This document shows positions 43,491 through 52,216 of a stretch of DNA of 62,138 bases, piece by piece. The notes beneath the pieces are model-generated. The model searched no databases and had not been told where the DNA came from. It worked only from the letters and a program-made list of their open reading frames with translations. Within the stretch, counting starts at the first letter, position 1. The number at the start of each line of letters is the position of its first letter. The position numbers were made by a program, and so were the translations under genes. The DNA is from Acidimicrobiales bacterium (GTDB lineage Bacteria > Actinomycetota > Acidimicrobiia > Acidimicrobiales > UBA8592), in contig JASLWO010000061.1 in NCBI GenBank assembly GCA_030740795.1, positions 1 through 62,138 of the forward strand, read 5' to 3'.

Positions 43491-43939
43491 TGCAGAAATT
43501 AACAATTGCAGAATTATTTGAAGAGTCAAGTAGCGATACTATGAGCTATCGAGGGAAAATAGTTCGATCAATAGTTAGAATTCCTGTCGCAGATGGGGCA
43601 CTAGTAACATTGGAACGCCTCAGCGTAGCTTCTCCTCGACCGCAGGCAATCAAATTTGGTTTGAATAACGGGGTGTTAGATATAAATGGCTATAGAGGAC
43701 CAGAAATTGCACTTTGGAGCCATAACTGTCCCGCTACGGTTGAAATGAGGGTACGCGGAAGCAATGCCAGCATTTTAGAGGTCTGGAATGCGTGGTCGAT
43801 GGGTGGAGTAGATACTTCATGGATAGGCAATGCAGGAATAGTGACGAAATCTTCAGCTGAAGGCGAGATCCTTCAATGCAGCGATGGTCTTGACCATGCA
43901 TCTTTCTCAGACCTAGTCGTAAGAGTCAATGTGGGTTAG
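43490..43939 (+). CDS. Hypothetical protein coupled to 42729-43490
   Basis: A 149-residue soluble, beta-rich protein beginning MQKLTIAELFEESSSDTMS. It starts inside the stop of the preceding gene (TAATG), so it is translated with it. Features: ALWSHNCPATVEMRVRG and EVWNAWSMGGVDTSWIGNAG, no signal peptide or membrane segment. I do not recognise a family. Location right after a toxin-like C-terminus makes an immunity- or partner-type role possible; this is inference. Confidence 0.55.
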   Translation: MQKLTIAELFEESSSDTMSYRGKIVRSIVRIPVADGALVTLERLSVASPRPQAIKFGLNNGVLDINGYRGPEIALWSHNCPATVEMRVRGSNASILEVWNAWSMGGVDTSWIGNAGIVTKSSAEGEILQCSDGLDHASFSDLVVRVNVG

Positions 43940-43942
43940 CGA

Positions 43943-44422
43943 TTATTGAATTGGGTATTTTAGAAGAAATCGGTTATCAAATTCAAATGGGCTAAGAACT
44001 GGAATCGATGAAAGAGCAAAGTCAATTACTGCCTGCGCATCGTATTGGTTCGGGAGTTGAAGCACTAACCCACGCTTTGGGTGGTCCTGTTCTAGGATCC
44101 AGCCTTGGGGAATTTCTACATGAAAATCTTTAAGTCGCTCTAGTACTGCATTACCGGTCGGATGCGTTAAACCAACTTGGGCATGTTGATAGCTTGACTT
44201 AGAAGTCGTAGCGGAAACCCAAGTGAACTTAGGGATTACAGGACCTCGACTAGAAAAGGCTCTCCAAAAAATAGAGCCCGTATGTACGCTTTCTCTATCA
44301 ACGTCGGGTTCTATATTTACCCAGAAAATAGAAATTGGGTCATATAAGTGATCTTTAATCAAATCAACGCATGTTTCATTTTCGTGAGTTGTAAGTTCTA
44401 TTGTTTCGTACCGTGTTTTCAT
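43943..44422 (-). CDS. Hypothetical protein
   Basis: A 159-residue soluble protein starting MKTRYETIELTTHENETC. It has alternating strands and helices (SIFWVNIEPDVDRES, GSIFWRAFSSRGPVIPKFTWV) and no signal or membrane segment. It converges with 43490-43939 with three bases between stops. No family recognised. Codon use is like the neighbours, so it is probably real. Confidence 0.5.
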   Translation of the reverse strand: MKTRYETIELTTHENETCVDLIKDHLYDPISIFWVNIEPDVDRESVHTGSIFWRAFSSRGPVIPKFTWVSATTSKSSYQHAQVGLTHPTGNAVLERLKDFHVEIPQGWILEQDHPKRGLVLQLPNQYDAQAVIDFALSSIPVLSPFEFDNRFLLKYPIQ

Positions 44423-44470
44423 AGGCGTCCAATAAGTAGAGATCTGAACCTTTAAAGTAGTAAGTCTGCT

Positions 44471-45817
44471 TCAATCTTTCAATGGACAACTGAAATTAAC
44501 AACGGGTCTAAAGACTCCCCCACGGACCTGAAGTAAGGCTGCCCCTCCGCTCGGGTCCTGATGTCCGAGAGAAGTTTGGAATGGGCATGGACCACCAGAA
44601 ACGCCAGATTCATACAAAGTGCCCTCAATATTCGCAGTTCTGAAGAAACTTCTAACAGTTAAGTCCTCGCCAACAGTATTTAAAATAGAAACGAGCAGAT
44701 CGGCACTCCAATACCCTAGAGAAATTGCTTGGCTGTAAATAAGAGGACCACCGATATTCGCCAAATCAGTCATGATTCTTGTAGTAGCGGCCCTGTATTC
44801 TTCTTGTGGTGGGAATTGGGAGAATACATAACCTCCTTCTAATTGGCTAGAGACATCATATGTCTGCAGGATCCCAGGCAAGTAGGTCACGTCATCAACG
44901 ACCATGCCTGGAAATTGATTTACTAATGAGCGTTTAATTTCTATTGTCTTGTCAAGGCCTACTGACAACCAAAGGACATCAGCGTCGGTTCCGTTGATAT
45001 CATCGAGGATTCTTTGTGAATCTAGGTCTTCTTTATCGATTTGGACAACTTTGACAAGGTTCTCACCCCAAACACTTTCTGCAAGCGCCACAAATGCCCC
45101 ACCAGCAGCATCGTTAGTTGTTGCAACGATAATTTTTGGTGCTCGACCGTAAAAAATTGAAGTCAGCCTCAATGAACTAGTATCTGGAATGCTTGCAGTT
45201 GTTCCCGAACTATAGACATTTACGCAACCGTTGAAGCCGAAACCCCATTTGTTCGGTTCACAGAAGCCTTCGGCAAAACCCCATCCGAAAAATGGGATTT
45301 GATTGTCGGATAGAAAATCTGTCACTTCAGGGCTGGCACCTACGGAAGCAAGAATCACAGCAAAGACATCTTCATCGGCTATTTTTTGCACTGCGGAAAG
45401 CGAAAGTTCTTCTTCTCCATTGTCATCTATGATTTCGAGAATTTCGATCCTGCGCGAAGCCACTCCCCCATCATTATTTACTCCATCCAAAAGGGCTTCC
45501 ACTCCGAGTTCAACATCTTCAAATACGTTCCCACTTTTTACAATGGCTATCGTGATCTGACTATCTGAAATGCCCCGATTTGATTCAATAATATTTTCGT
45601 ACTGTTCGTTTTGTTCGTCCTGACTTTCTACCGCTGTTCCATCAGTAGATTCAGGTTCTTCCGTATTCTCCTCTTTAAGGCTTTGAGGGATTTCGGTTTC
45701 AGTTGGTGCGGTAACCAATGTTGGGAGATCTGCTCTTCCGCACGCACTAAGTAAACAGGCAAAAATTAAAAGAGTGGATCCATAGTGGTATTTCCAAGAA
45801 AGATTATTTGTTGCCAT
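44471..45817 (-). CDS. LivK-like substrate-binding lipoprotein
   Basis: A 448-residue exported protein. LLSAC26 at residues 22-26 is a good lipobox, followed by a Glu/Thr-rich linker of about 55 residues and the type I periplasmic-binding fold: DSQITIAIVKSGNVFEDVELGVEALLDGVNNDGG is the start of the Leu/Ile/Val-binding (Peripla_BP_6) domain, which runs to the C-terminus. It should bind a small ligand outside the membrane. No permease or ATPase of the branched-chain amino acid family is nearby, so it is an orphan in this window. Cys pairs near the end (GPCPF, FSCPL) may form a disulfide. Confidence 0.8.
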   Translation of the reverse strand: MATNNLSWKYHYGSTLLIFACLLSACGRADLPTLVTAPTETEIPQSLKEENTEEPESTDGTAVESQDEQNEQYENIIESNRGISDSQITIAIVKSGNVFEDVELGVEALLDGVNNDGGVASRRIEILEIIDDNGEEELSLSAVQKIADEDVFAVILASVGASPEVTDFLSDNQIPFFGWGFAEGFCEPNKWGFGFNGCVNVYSSGTTASIPDTSSLRLTSIFYGRAPKIIVATTNDAAGGAFVALAESVWGENLVKVVQIDKEDLDSQRILDDINGTDADVLWLSVGLDKTIEIKRSLVNQFPGMVVDDVTYLPGILQTYDVSSQLEGGYVFSQFPPQEEYRAATTRIMTDLANIGGPLIYSQAISLGYWSADLLVSILNTVGEDLTVRSFFRTANIEGTLYESGVSGGPCPFQTSLGHQDPSGGAALLQVRGGVFRPVVNFSCPLKD

Positions 45818-45892
45818 GCAATAATTACGATAGACCTTAGTAGCGCCATAAGAGAATAGGGGTAGAGTAATTTCTTATGTGGTTGAAGTTAA

Positions 45893-46603
45893 ATGCCTTT
45901 TGAACAGTGGCTTAGAGAAAATTCGTCGGCTGATAAGCCGTTAATCCCTGCATCCACGGTCATTCCAATCCGAAATGCCGCAAGTGGCATTGAAATTTTG
46001 ATGATGCGGAGAAACACCAAATTATCTTTTGCTGAGGGCATGTGGGTATTCCCTGGGGGGAAAGTGGACCCATCTGACTCTGAAGGTCAAAGTAGCGATT
46101 ACGAGGTTGCTGTAACTGCAGCTGTAAGAGAATGCGCAGAGGAGTCAGGCTTGATTCTAGATCCCGAGAAATTAACCTATTACAGTCATTGGTTACCTCC
46201 TGTGGAAGCACCAAAACGATTTTCAACCTGGTTCTTCCTAACTGAGACACCTGAAGGAAACGTTACTATCGACAATGGGGAGATTACCGACCATGCCTGG
46301 CTAAGCCCTGATGAAGCCTTAACAAAAGCCCATGAGAAATCCATTGAGATTCTTCCCCCAACTTGGGTCACTCTCTTTGATTTGAGCCAATTCTCAAATG
46401 TAGATGAAGCTATTCAATCTGTTGCTTCTCGAGGGCCCAGAGCTTATGCCACAAAAATTGTTCCTACTTCAGAAGGTTTAGCAGCAGTCTGGGAAGGAGA
46501 TAGCGAATACGCCACAGACCACTTACTGACTGATACGCAACGTCACCGGCTAGTTATGACGGAAACTACCTGGAAATTCCAACTTGGCATGACAGTAGAG
46601 TAA
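45893..46603 (+). CDS. NUDIX hydrolase (NUDT19-like)
   Basis: A 236-residue protein. The Nudix box lies at about residues 53-80: GGKVDPSD, a short spacer, then AAVRECAEESGL with the catalytic REcxEE residues. The N-terminal STVIPIRNAASGIEILMMRRN and the later VEAPKRFSTWFFLTETPEG and WLSPDEAL fit the NUDT7/8/19-like group, often CoA or acyl-CoA diphosphatases. In a genome packed with acyl-CoA catabolism, CoA-ester turnover is a reasonable idea, not proof. Confidence 0.82.
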   Translation: MPFEQWLRENSSADKPLIPASTVIPIRNAASGIEILMMRRNTKLSFAEGMWVFPGGKVDPSDSEGQSSDYEVAVTAAVRECAEESGLILDPEKLTYYSHWLPPVEAPKRFSTWFFLTETPEGNVTIDNGEITDHAWLSPDEALTKAHEKSIEILPPTWVTLFDLSQFSNVDEAIQSVASRGPRAYATKIVPTSEGLAAVWEGDSEYATDHLLTDTQRHRLVMTETTWKFQLGMTVE

Positions 46604-46658
46604 AGAAAGATGTTAGAAATAGATTTAGTCCTTTATGCTTAGCGTCTAGGGAGTAGAA

Positions 46659-49028
46659 GTGGAAGATATAGCATTATTGGGATTAACTGGAGAACAAGTC
46701 CTTGAACGGTCTGCGGATGGGAGGGTCAATCATGACCCTGAAACCACTTCAAGGTCTACTTGGCAAATAATCTACGCAAACGTCTTCAACCCTGTCAATG
46801 CGATCATGTTGGCCCTGTTTGTCCTCATACTCATCGCAGGTTTCCCAGCGGATGGTTTATTCGTCGGTGTTGTTATTGGAAATAGCGTTATTGGCGTTTC
46901 CCAGGAGGTATATGCGAGGCGTGAACTACAGAAACTACAGTTGCTCAACTCCCCGAATGTTCGAACTCTTCGCGATGGGGAAGAAAAAAACATTGAAGCT
47001 CAGTCAATCGTTCAAGACGACCTTCTACTCATCGGAGCAGGAGATCAAATAGTCGTTGACGGTGAGGTTGTAAAGACATCTGGGCTTGAAATTGATGAAT
47101 CTTTACTGACTGGAGAATCAGACCCTATTTCAAAATCCGTTGGAGATGAAGTCCTTTCAGGAAGTTTCGTTAATGCTGGATCAGGAATCTTCCAAGCTAA
47201 ACGAGTTGGTAGCGATTCTTACGCTAACTCATTAGCAATGGAAGCGAAGCGTTTTTCACTTGTTGATAGTGAACTTCGTAAAGGAATCAATTCGATCCTT
47301 CGTGTACTCATGTTTCTTATTCCACCAGCAGGGGCGTTGCTTCTATTCTCCCTTCTCGATGTTGAGGATCAGTGGCAAAATGCCCTTCAAGGTTCTATCG
47401 CTGCTTCCGTTGCTATGGTTCCTGACGGTCTTGTGCTGCTCACCAGTCTTTCTTTCGTGGCTGGTGTAATAGCTATAGCGCGAAAGCAAGCGCTTGCGAA
47501 AGAACTCGCAACTGTTGAACTTCTTGCTCGTGTTGACACACTTTGCTTAGATAAGACAGGGACCATCACTACAGGCGACATAAGTTACGGAGATATCATC
47601 CCACTAGGTTCAAACACATTTGAACAAACCTTTCTAACACTGGGCGCTGTAGCGCATAGCGACCCCGATCCGAACCCCACGATGTTAGCGATAGCAGAAG
47701 CTACCGAGAAACCTGAAGGATGGAACGCTATTCACTGTGAACCTTTCAATTCCGCAAAGAAATGGTCAGCGGTTCAATTTGAACACCATGGAACATACTT
47801 TATTGGAGCACCAGACATCCTGATAGGTGCTTCGGAGACAAAAGCTCAATCTGAAGCACAATCGCAGGCAGAAACCGGTCGGAGAGTTCTTGCTCTGTGC
47901 CGTGGAAATGATCCAATCTCTGCAGGTCATACGGAGTCAACTGAACCCGTAGCGCTTATCCTCCTTGATGATACGGTTCGAAGTGACGCCCCTGAGATAC
48001 TGAAATTTTTTTCAGATCAAGGCGTTACTCTAAAAGTGATCTCAGGCGATAACACGGCCACGGTTTCTACTGTTGCTTCCCGTGCAGGAGTGCCAAATGC
48101 AGACCGAAGCGTGGACGCTAGAACACTTGATGATGACGAAAAACTCTCTCTAGCAATTAAAGAATCTACGGTTTTTGGACGCGTTACCCCCCATCAAAAA
48201 CGGTCCATGGTGGCATCACTTCAAAACGAAGGACACGTCGTCGCTATGACCGGCGACGGAGTGAATGACGTATTAGCTCTAAAAGATGCGGACATGGGGA
48301 TAGCTATGGGTAGCGGAAGTTCGGCTTCTAGAGGGGTCGCTCAACTGGTCCTGTTAGATAACAGTTTCTCTACCCTTCCTGAAGTTCTTGCTCAAGGCCG
48401 GAAAGTAATTAACAACATTGAACGCGTCGCCAACCTGTTCGTAACGAAGGCAGCTTACGCACTTCTTCTAACGGCACTTATTGGCATTCAAGGAATTGAA
48501 TTCCCTTTCCTACCTAGGCAATTGACTTTAATCGGGACTTTTAGCATTGGTCTTCCAGGTCTCATCCTTGCATTGGCTCCAAATACTGATTTAGTCCGCT
48601 CTGGATTTCTTCGCCGAGTTCTGCGCTTCTCACTTCCCGCTGGAGGGATCGCCGCTCTCGCTACATGGGTTGTTTATCTTAAATCAAGGGATTGGTCTGG
48701 TGCAGAAGTGGGGCCGGAGGAATTAGCTGAAGCACGGTCAGCTGCCACCATTGCTTTACTCGTAATCGGTCTCGTGGTTCTTGTGGTTGTTTCGAGACCT
48801 CTACGGCTGTGGAAAGTAGCTCTCGCTTTTTCAATGGCTGGACTTCACGCATGCATTATTGCCCTACCATTTACGCAAAACTATTTTGAACTTGAATGGC
48901 TGAATGGAAAAACGTGGGGGTTGATAGGCATAATTGTTTTTGTCTCATCAGTTTTGATTATCGCTGTTCAACGATTCATTCCTGGCATTCTCCCCTCGGA
49001 AAATACAAATACACCAAGTAAATTCTAA
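46659..49028 (+). CDS. P-type cation ATPase (CtpE-like)
   Basis: A 789-residue P-type ATPase with a GTG start. Domains in order: first membrane pair (about 38-80), actuator with TGES (151-154), membrane pair with MVPDGLVLLTSLSF (253-266, the PEG-like ion-site motif with Asp), phosphorylation motif D298-K-T-G-T, nucleotide domain, TGDGVNDVLALKDAD hinge, and a C-terminal membrane bundle. Length and the MVPxGLVLLTS motif resemble Mycobacterium CtpE, a Ca2+ importer. Heavy-metal CPC motifs are absent, so Ca2+, Mg2+ or similar is more likely. Confidence 0.85.
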   Translation: MEDIALLGLTGEQVLERSADGRVNHDPETTSRSTWQIIYANVFNPVNAIMLALFVLILIAGFPADGLFVGVVIGNSVIGVSQEVYARRELQKLQLLNSPNVRTLRDGEEKNIEAQSIVQDDLLLIGAGDQIVVDGEVVKTSGLEIDESLLTGESDPISKSVGDEVLSGSFVNAGSGIFQAKRVGSDSYANSLAMEAKRFSLVDSELRKGINSILRVLMFLIPPAGALLLFSLLDVEDQWQNALQGSIAASVAMVPDGLVLLTSLSFVAGVIAIARKQALAKELATVELLARVDTLCLDKTGTITTGDISYGDIIPLGSNTFEQTFLTLGAVAHSDPDPNPTMLAIAEATEKPEGWNAIHCEPFNSAKKWSAVQFEHHGTYFIGAPDILIGASETKAQSEAQSQAETGRRVLALCRGNDPISAGHTESTEPVALILLDDTVRSDAPEILKFFSDQGVTLKVISGDNTATVSTVASRAGVPNADRSVDARTLDDDEKLSLAIKESTVFGRVTPHQKRSMVASLQNEGHVVAMTGDGVNDVLALKDADMGIAMGSGSSASRGVAQLVLLDNSFSTLPEVLAQGRKVINNIERVANLFVTKAAYALLLTALIGIQGIEFPFLPRQLTLIGTFSIGLPGLILALAPNTDLVRSGFLRRVLRFSLPAGGIAALATWVVYLKSRDWSGAEVGPEELAEARSAATIALLVIGLVVLVVVSRPLRLWKVALAFSMAGLHACIIALPFTQNYFELEWLNGKTWGLIGIIVFVSSVLIIAVQRFIPGILPSENTNTPSKF

Positions 49029-49045
49029 ATTAAGGAGTGGCGACT

Positions 49046-50122
49046 ATGAATCAAGAGAACTTAGATCTACAAAAAATGTCAAAATTTGGGAAGAAAGTCG
49101 GGGGGATTTTAAATAGTGCTGCAGCTGCTTTGATGATCAGTATCGGTCACAAAGTTGAACTATTTGACACGATGGCACTCATCGGACCAAGTTCGATAGC
49201 GAAAATAGCGGAAACAGCCAAACTTGATGAGCGTTATGTCCGTGAATGGCTTTCAGCAATGACTACCGCTGAAATCGTCGAGTACGATGTGAACCGCGAC
49301 CTTTATACTCTGCCAGCTGAACATGCTGCGATGATAACAAGATCTGCTGGCCCTCGAAATCAATCTCTGTACATGCAATACATTCCTCTACTTGCAAAAG
49401 TAGAGGACCAAATCGTAGATCATTTCAAAAATGGTGGCGGGGTTCCATATAGCGAATACACCACGTTCCATCAGGTCATGGCTGAAGCGAGCGCTGCACG
49501 ATTTGATGCACTCTTGGTTAACACTGTTCTACCGCTGGTTCCTGGCATTATTGAAAAACTGGAAAGCGGCATAGTTGTTGCAGATGTAGGTTGCGGTTCC
49601 GGCCATGCAATAAATGTTATGGGAAGTGCTTTCCCAGCTAGTTCTTTCGTTGGCATTGACTTCTCAGAAGAAGCAATCAAAGTTGCTCGTGAAGAAGCAG
49701 ACAACATGGGTTTAAATAACGTTGATTTTCGCCAACAAGATGCTGCGAAACTTGAAACAATAGAGGAATTTGATTTCATAACAACTTTTGATGCAGTCCA
49801 TGACCAAGCAAAGCCTCGTGATATGGTCTCAGGTATTTTTAATAGTTTGAAACCTAATTGTTTCTGGCTATGTGCTGACCTTTGTGCATCGAGCCATTTG
49901 GGTGAAAATTTGGATCACCCTATCGGAACTTTTGGTTACACAGTGTCATGCATGCATTGCATGTCAGTTTCATTGGCTTACGGTGGAGAAGGTTTAGGGG
50001 CTATGTGGGGAGCGCAACAAGCTAGAGAGATATTCACCACGGCTGGCTTCACAGTTGATGAAGTTGCCCGCGTGGATGGTGATGCTGGAAATAATTACTA
50101 CGTGTGCAGGAAGGCTGTTTAG
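49046..50122 (+). CDS. Class I SAM methyltransferase with N-terminal winged helix (Rv2258c-like)
   Basis: A 358-residue protein. AAGGAG (49032-49037) supports ATG 49046. Residues 20-95 form a winged-helix dimerisation domain (IAKIAETAKLDERYVREWLSAM), and VADVGCGSGHAINVMG (178-193) is the AdoMet motif I, followed by VGIDFSEEAI and FDFITTFDAVHD. The arrangement matches Rv2258c-type small-molecule O-methyltransferases. Substrate unknown. Its stop (50120-50122) overlaps the stop of the convergent selenoprotein gene by four bases, so the two transcripts share their 3' ends. Confidence 0.8.
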   Translation: MNQENLDLQKMSKFGKKVGGILNSAAAALMISIGHKVELFDTMALIGPSSIAKIAETAKLDERYVREWLSAMTTAEIVEYDVNRDLYTLPAEHAAMITRSAGPRNQSLYMQYIPLLAKVEDQIVDHFKNGGGVPYSEYTTFHQVMAEASAARFDALLVNTVLPLVPGIIEKLESGIVVADVGCGSGHAINVMGSAFPASSFVGIDFSEEAIKVAREEADNMGLNNVDFRQQDAAKLETIEEFDFITTFDAVHDQAKPRDMVSGIFNSLKPNCFWLCADLCASSHLGENLDHPIGTFGYTVSCMHCMSVSLAYGGEGLGAMWGAQQAREIFTTAGFTVDEVARVDGDAGNNYYVCRKAV

Positions 50123-50595
50123 CTAGCAGCAATAATATCTTGAAGAACTTCGTCGGCATGTTCAGAAAGTTCAGCTCCTGATTCTTCAAGATCATATGAT
50201 TTATGCACTGTCCCCTGCGGATCTATGAGGTAACTGATCCTTCTCGGAATTCCGAATTCGTGATATTTCATTTCTGGCGTTCGTTCAGCGAAATAAGCGC
50301 TCCCAACCTCTCTGCTCTCGTCAGCAATAAGTGCGAAAGGGAAATCTTCCTCTTGCGCAAATGCAAGTTGTGCACTGACAGAGTCAAATGAAGCACCGAT
50401 AATAACAGCATTAGCGTTTTCATATTCTTGGGTTCTAGCACGGAACCCGGATCCTTCAAGTACTCAACCAGGTGTTGAAGCTTTCGGATACCAAAAGAAA
50501 GCAACCCACTTCCCTAGGAAATCCGAAATCGAAATATCATTCCCGTTCTGGTCCTTAGAAACAAAGTTTGGTGCTTGAGATCCGTGTTTTAACAT
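50119..50595 (-). CDS. Selenocysteine peroxiredoxin, Bcp/PrxQ type (in-frame UGA at the peroxidatic position)
   Basis: Reading through one UGA gives a 158-residue peroxiredoxin. It begins MLKHGSQAPNFVSKDQNGND (family start) and reaches the active-site motif WYPKASTPG, followed by UGA (50466-50464, residue 44) exactly where Bcp proteins have the peroxidatic Cys (TPGC). The rest is colinear with Bcp: VLEGSGFR, VIIGASFDS, DFPFALIADESREVGSAY, RRISYLIDPQG, ending in TAA at 50119-50121. The reading frame is unbroken for 114 codons after the UGA. The resolving Cys of E. coli Bcp (five residues on) is Ser, and there is no other Cys, so this is a one-Sec enzyme. ATG 50595 is preceded by AGAGG. A hairpin follows the UGA (separate entry). 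The role is reduction of H2O2 and organic peroxides in the cytosol. It lies 67 bases below the aldehyde dehydrogenase gene. Sequence error or pseudogene is the alternative. Confidence 0.85.
50430..50448 (-). promoter_or_regulatory. Candidate bacterial SECIS hairpin
   Basis: On the minus-strand RNA a perfect 6-bp stem, GGGUUC with GAACCC, closes a 7-base loop CGUGCUA. It begins 15 bases after the UGA, and the loop starts 21 bases after it, with G at the second loop position. Spacing, stem length and loop G fit the known bacterial SECIS rules (SelB recognises a hairpin lying directly inside the coding region after the UGA, as in E. coli fdhF). The coded residues (GFRART) are still those of Bcp, so the hairpin is accommodated within the conserved protein sequence. 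Confidence 0.75.
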
Positions 50596-50662
50596 TTCAT
50601 GTGCCTCTTTCGTAAACTTACCAAACGATAGCGCATGTAGAGTCCCGATCAGAATCCAAATG

Positions 50663-52123
50663 TCAACTTGGCCAATTAATCGCTTGAACTTCACTGTAAG
50701 CTTCTAAACCCCAACGGCCCCGGTCACGACCCACTCCCGACATTTTGAAGCCCCCGAAAGGCGCGTACATGTGGGGAGCTACGCTATTAAGTGCTACATT
50801 ACCAGTTTCAAGTTTTTTCGCTATGTCATAAGCACGTGTGGTGTTTCCTGCATAAACATAGCTGAATAGCCCGTAGTCACTGTTATTGGCCAATTCAACG
50901 GCATGTTCGTCTCCATCATGGGACATGACGACTACGACAGGACCGAATGCCTCTTCTTGAACCACATGCATATCAGGTGTGCAACCCGCTAAAAGAGTTG
51001 GGGCTATAAAGTATCCGTCTCGCTCAGGTCGTTCTCCACCAACAATAACTTCAGCGCCGTCATCGATACCCGACTGGATAAAATCTTCCACTCGGTTTCT
51101 GTGTGTTTCGGTGATTACGGGCCCAACTAGGGTAGTTTCATCACGGGCATCTCCAAGAGTCATGAATTCTGAAGTTGCTTTAAGTGCCTGAATAGTTGAT
51201 TCATAAATGTCTTTATGGCAAATCACTCTTGTGGGAGCTGTACAGATCTGCCCACTGTGGAAACCCCAAACGCTAGCGATCCCTCCAACCGCTGCCTGAA
51301 CATCGCAATCCTCAGTCATAATTAGAGCACCTTTGCCTCCAAGTTCCATCAATAATCTTTTCATAGTCTTCCCGCCGCCTTCCATTATCTTGGCGCCGAC
51401 AGCTGAACTACCTGTGAAGGAGACCATATTGACATCTGGGCTGTCCACTAGTGCTTCCCCTATATCAGGTGAAGATCCGACGATGACATTCACAACGCCT
51501 GGAGGGAAAATCGAATTTAAGACTTCTCCGAGTTTGATAATTGCTAGCGGGTCCTGAGGAGCGGGTTTTATAACAACTGTGTTCCCCATAGCTAAAGCTG
51601 GAGCTATCTTCCCAGCGACATTCACCAGTGGGAAATTGTAAGGCGTAATGCAAGCAACAACTCCGGCTGGTTGGCGGATTACATTCCCTGTTATTAAGGC
51701 TTCTGGGGCTAAGGCACTCGCTGCTGAATACACAGGAGTTAATGGTTGATTCATTTCAACTGAGCGCGAGTAATAACGAAAACGGTCAACGAAAGCACCT
51801 GCTACCTGCATTGTCTTTGCAACCCTCATTGTCGCCCCAGTTTCGGCCTGCACTAGGTCAACCCAATCACCGCATGCATCTTCTATGGCTTCTGCAGCTT
51901 TTGCTATGTAAGCACAACGTTCATCCATTGACAGCGCTTTCCATGACGGAAGGGCAGTTTTCGCAGCGGCTACAGCTTCTAAAGCTTGATCAACCGTGGC
52001 TTCTGGTGCTTTCCCCACTATATGGGTTGTGTTGGGGTCAATAATCTCGTAATGGCTTGAAGTAGAAACATGTTCTCCTCCTATGAGCACCTTCCATTCT
52101 TGGTCTACATCAATTCCACTCAC
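50663..52123 (-). CDS. Aldehyde dehydrogenase
   Basis: A 486-residue NAD(P)-dependent aldehyde dehydrogenase. N163 (PYNFPLVN), E260 (LLMELGGKGAL) and nucleophile C294 (HSGQICTAPTRV) are present, with the NAD-loop FTGSSAVG and the C-terminal PFGGFKMSGVGRDRG. The nearest group by feel is the broad ALDH family that oxidises aliphatic or aromatic aldehydes; the substrate cannot be named. The selenoperoxiredoxin lies 67 bases downstream and could share the transcript. Divergent from the D-aminoacylase-like gene. Confidence 0.88.
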   Translation of the reverse strand: MSGIDVDQEWKVLIGGEHVSTSSHYEIIDPNTTHIVGKAPEATVDQALEAVAAAKTALPSWKALSMDERCAYIAKAAEAIEDACGDWVDLVQAETGATMRVAKTMQVAGAFVDRFRYYSRSVEMNQPLTPVYSAASALAPEALITGNVIRQPAGVVACITPYNFPLVNVAGKIAPALAMGNTVVIKPAPQDPLAIIKLGEVLNSIFPPGVVNVIVGSSPDIGEALVDSPDVNMVSFTGSSAVGAKIMEGGGKTMKRLLMELGGKGALIMTEDCDVQAAVGGIASVWGFHSGQICTAPTRVICHKDIYESTIQALKATSEFMTLGDARDETTLVGPVITETHRNRVEDFIQSGIDDGAEVIVGGERPERDGYFIAPTLLAGCTPDMHVVQEEAFGPVVVVMSHDGDEHAVELANNSDYGLFSYVYAGNTTRAYDIAKKLETGNVALNSVAPHMYAPFGGFKMSGVGRDRGRWGLEAYSEVQAINWPS

Positions 52124-52216
52124 AATATCTCCTTCTAAACTACCAACTCCACAATAGGTCCCTTTGCGAAATAACGACGAGATAAACTAACGTATCCCTT
52201 AGAAGGGAAGGTGGCA

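Noticed and set aside
44471-45817. This lipoprotein as binding protein of the ABC pair at 7004-8604
   Set aside because: It has the LivK-type fold, while the ATPase and permease belong to the SsuBC/ThiZX family, and it is 36 kb away.
50464-50466. Genome-wide recoding of UGA as Trp
   Set aside because: Other genes here end in UGA at the expected protein length (UbiD 12147-12149, IpdA 34385-34387), and the conserved residue at this site is Cys, not Trp.
50119-50694. Reading the peroxiredoxin as a pseudogene or as a truncated 76-residue protein
   Set aside because: Only the catalytic Cys codon is replaced, by UGA, the downstream frame is intact and a hairpin follows. The longer N-terminal frame from 50694 overlaps the aldehyde dehydrogenase and lacks a ribosome site; the family start is 50595.
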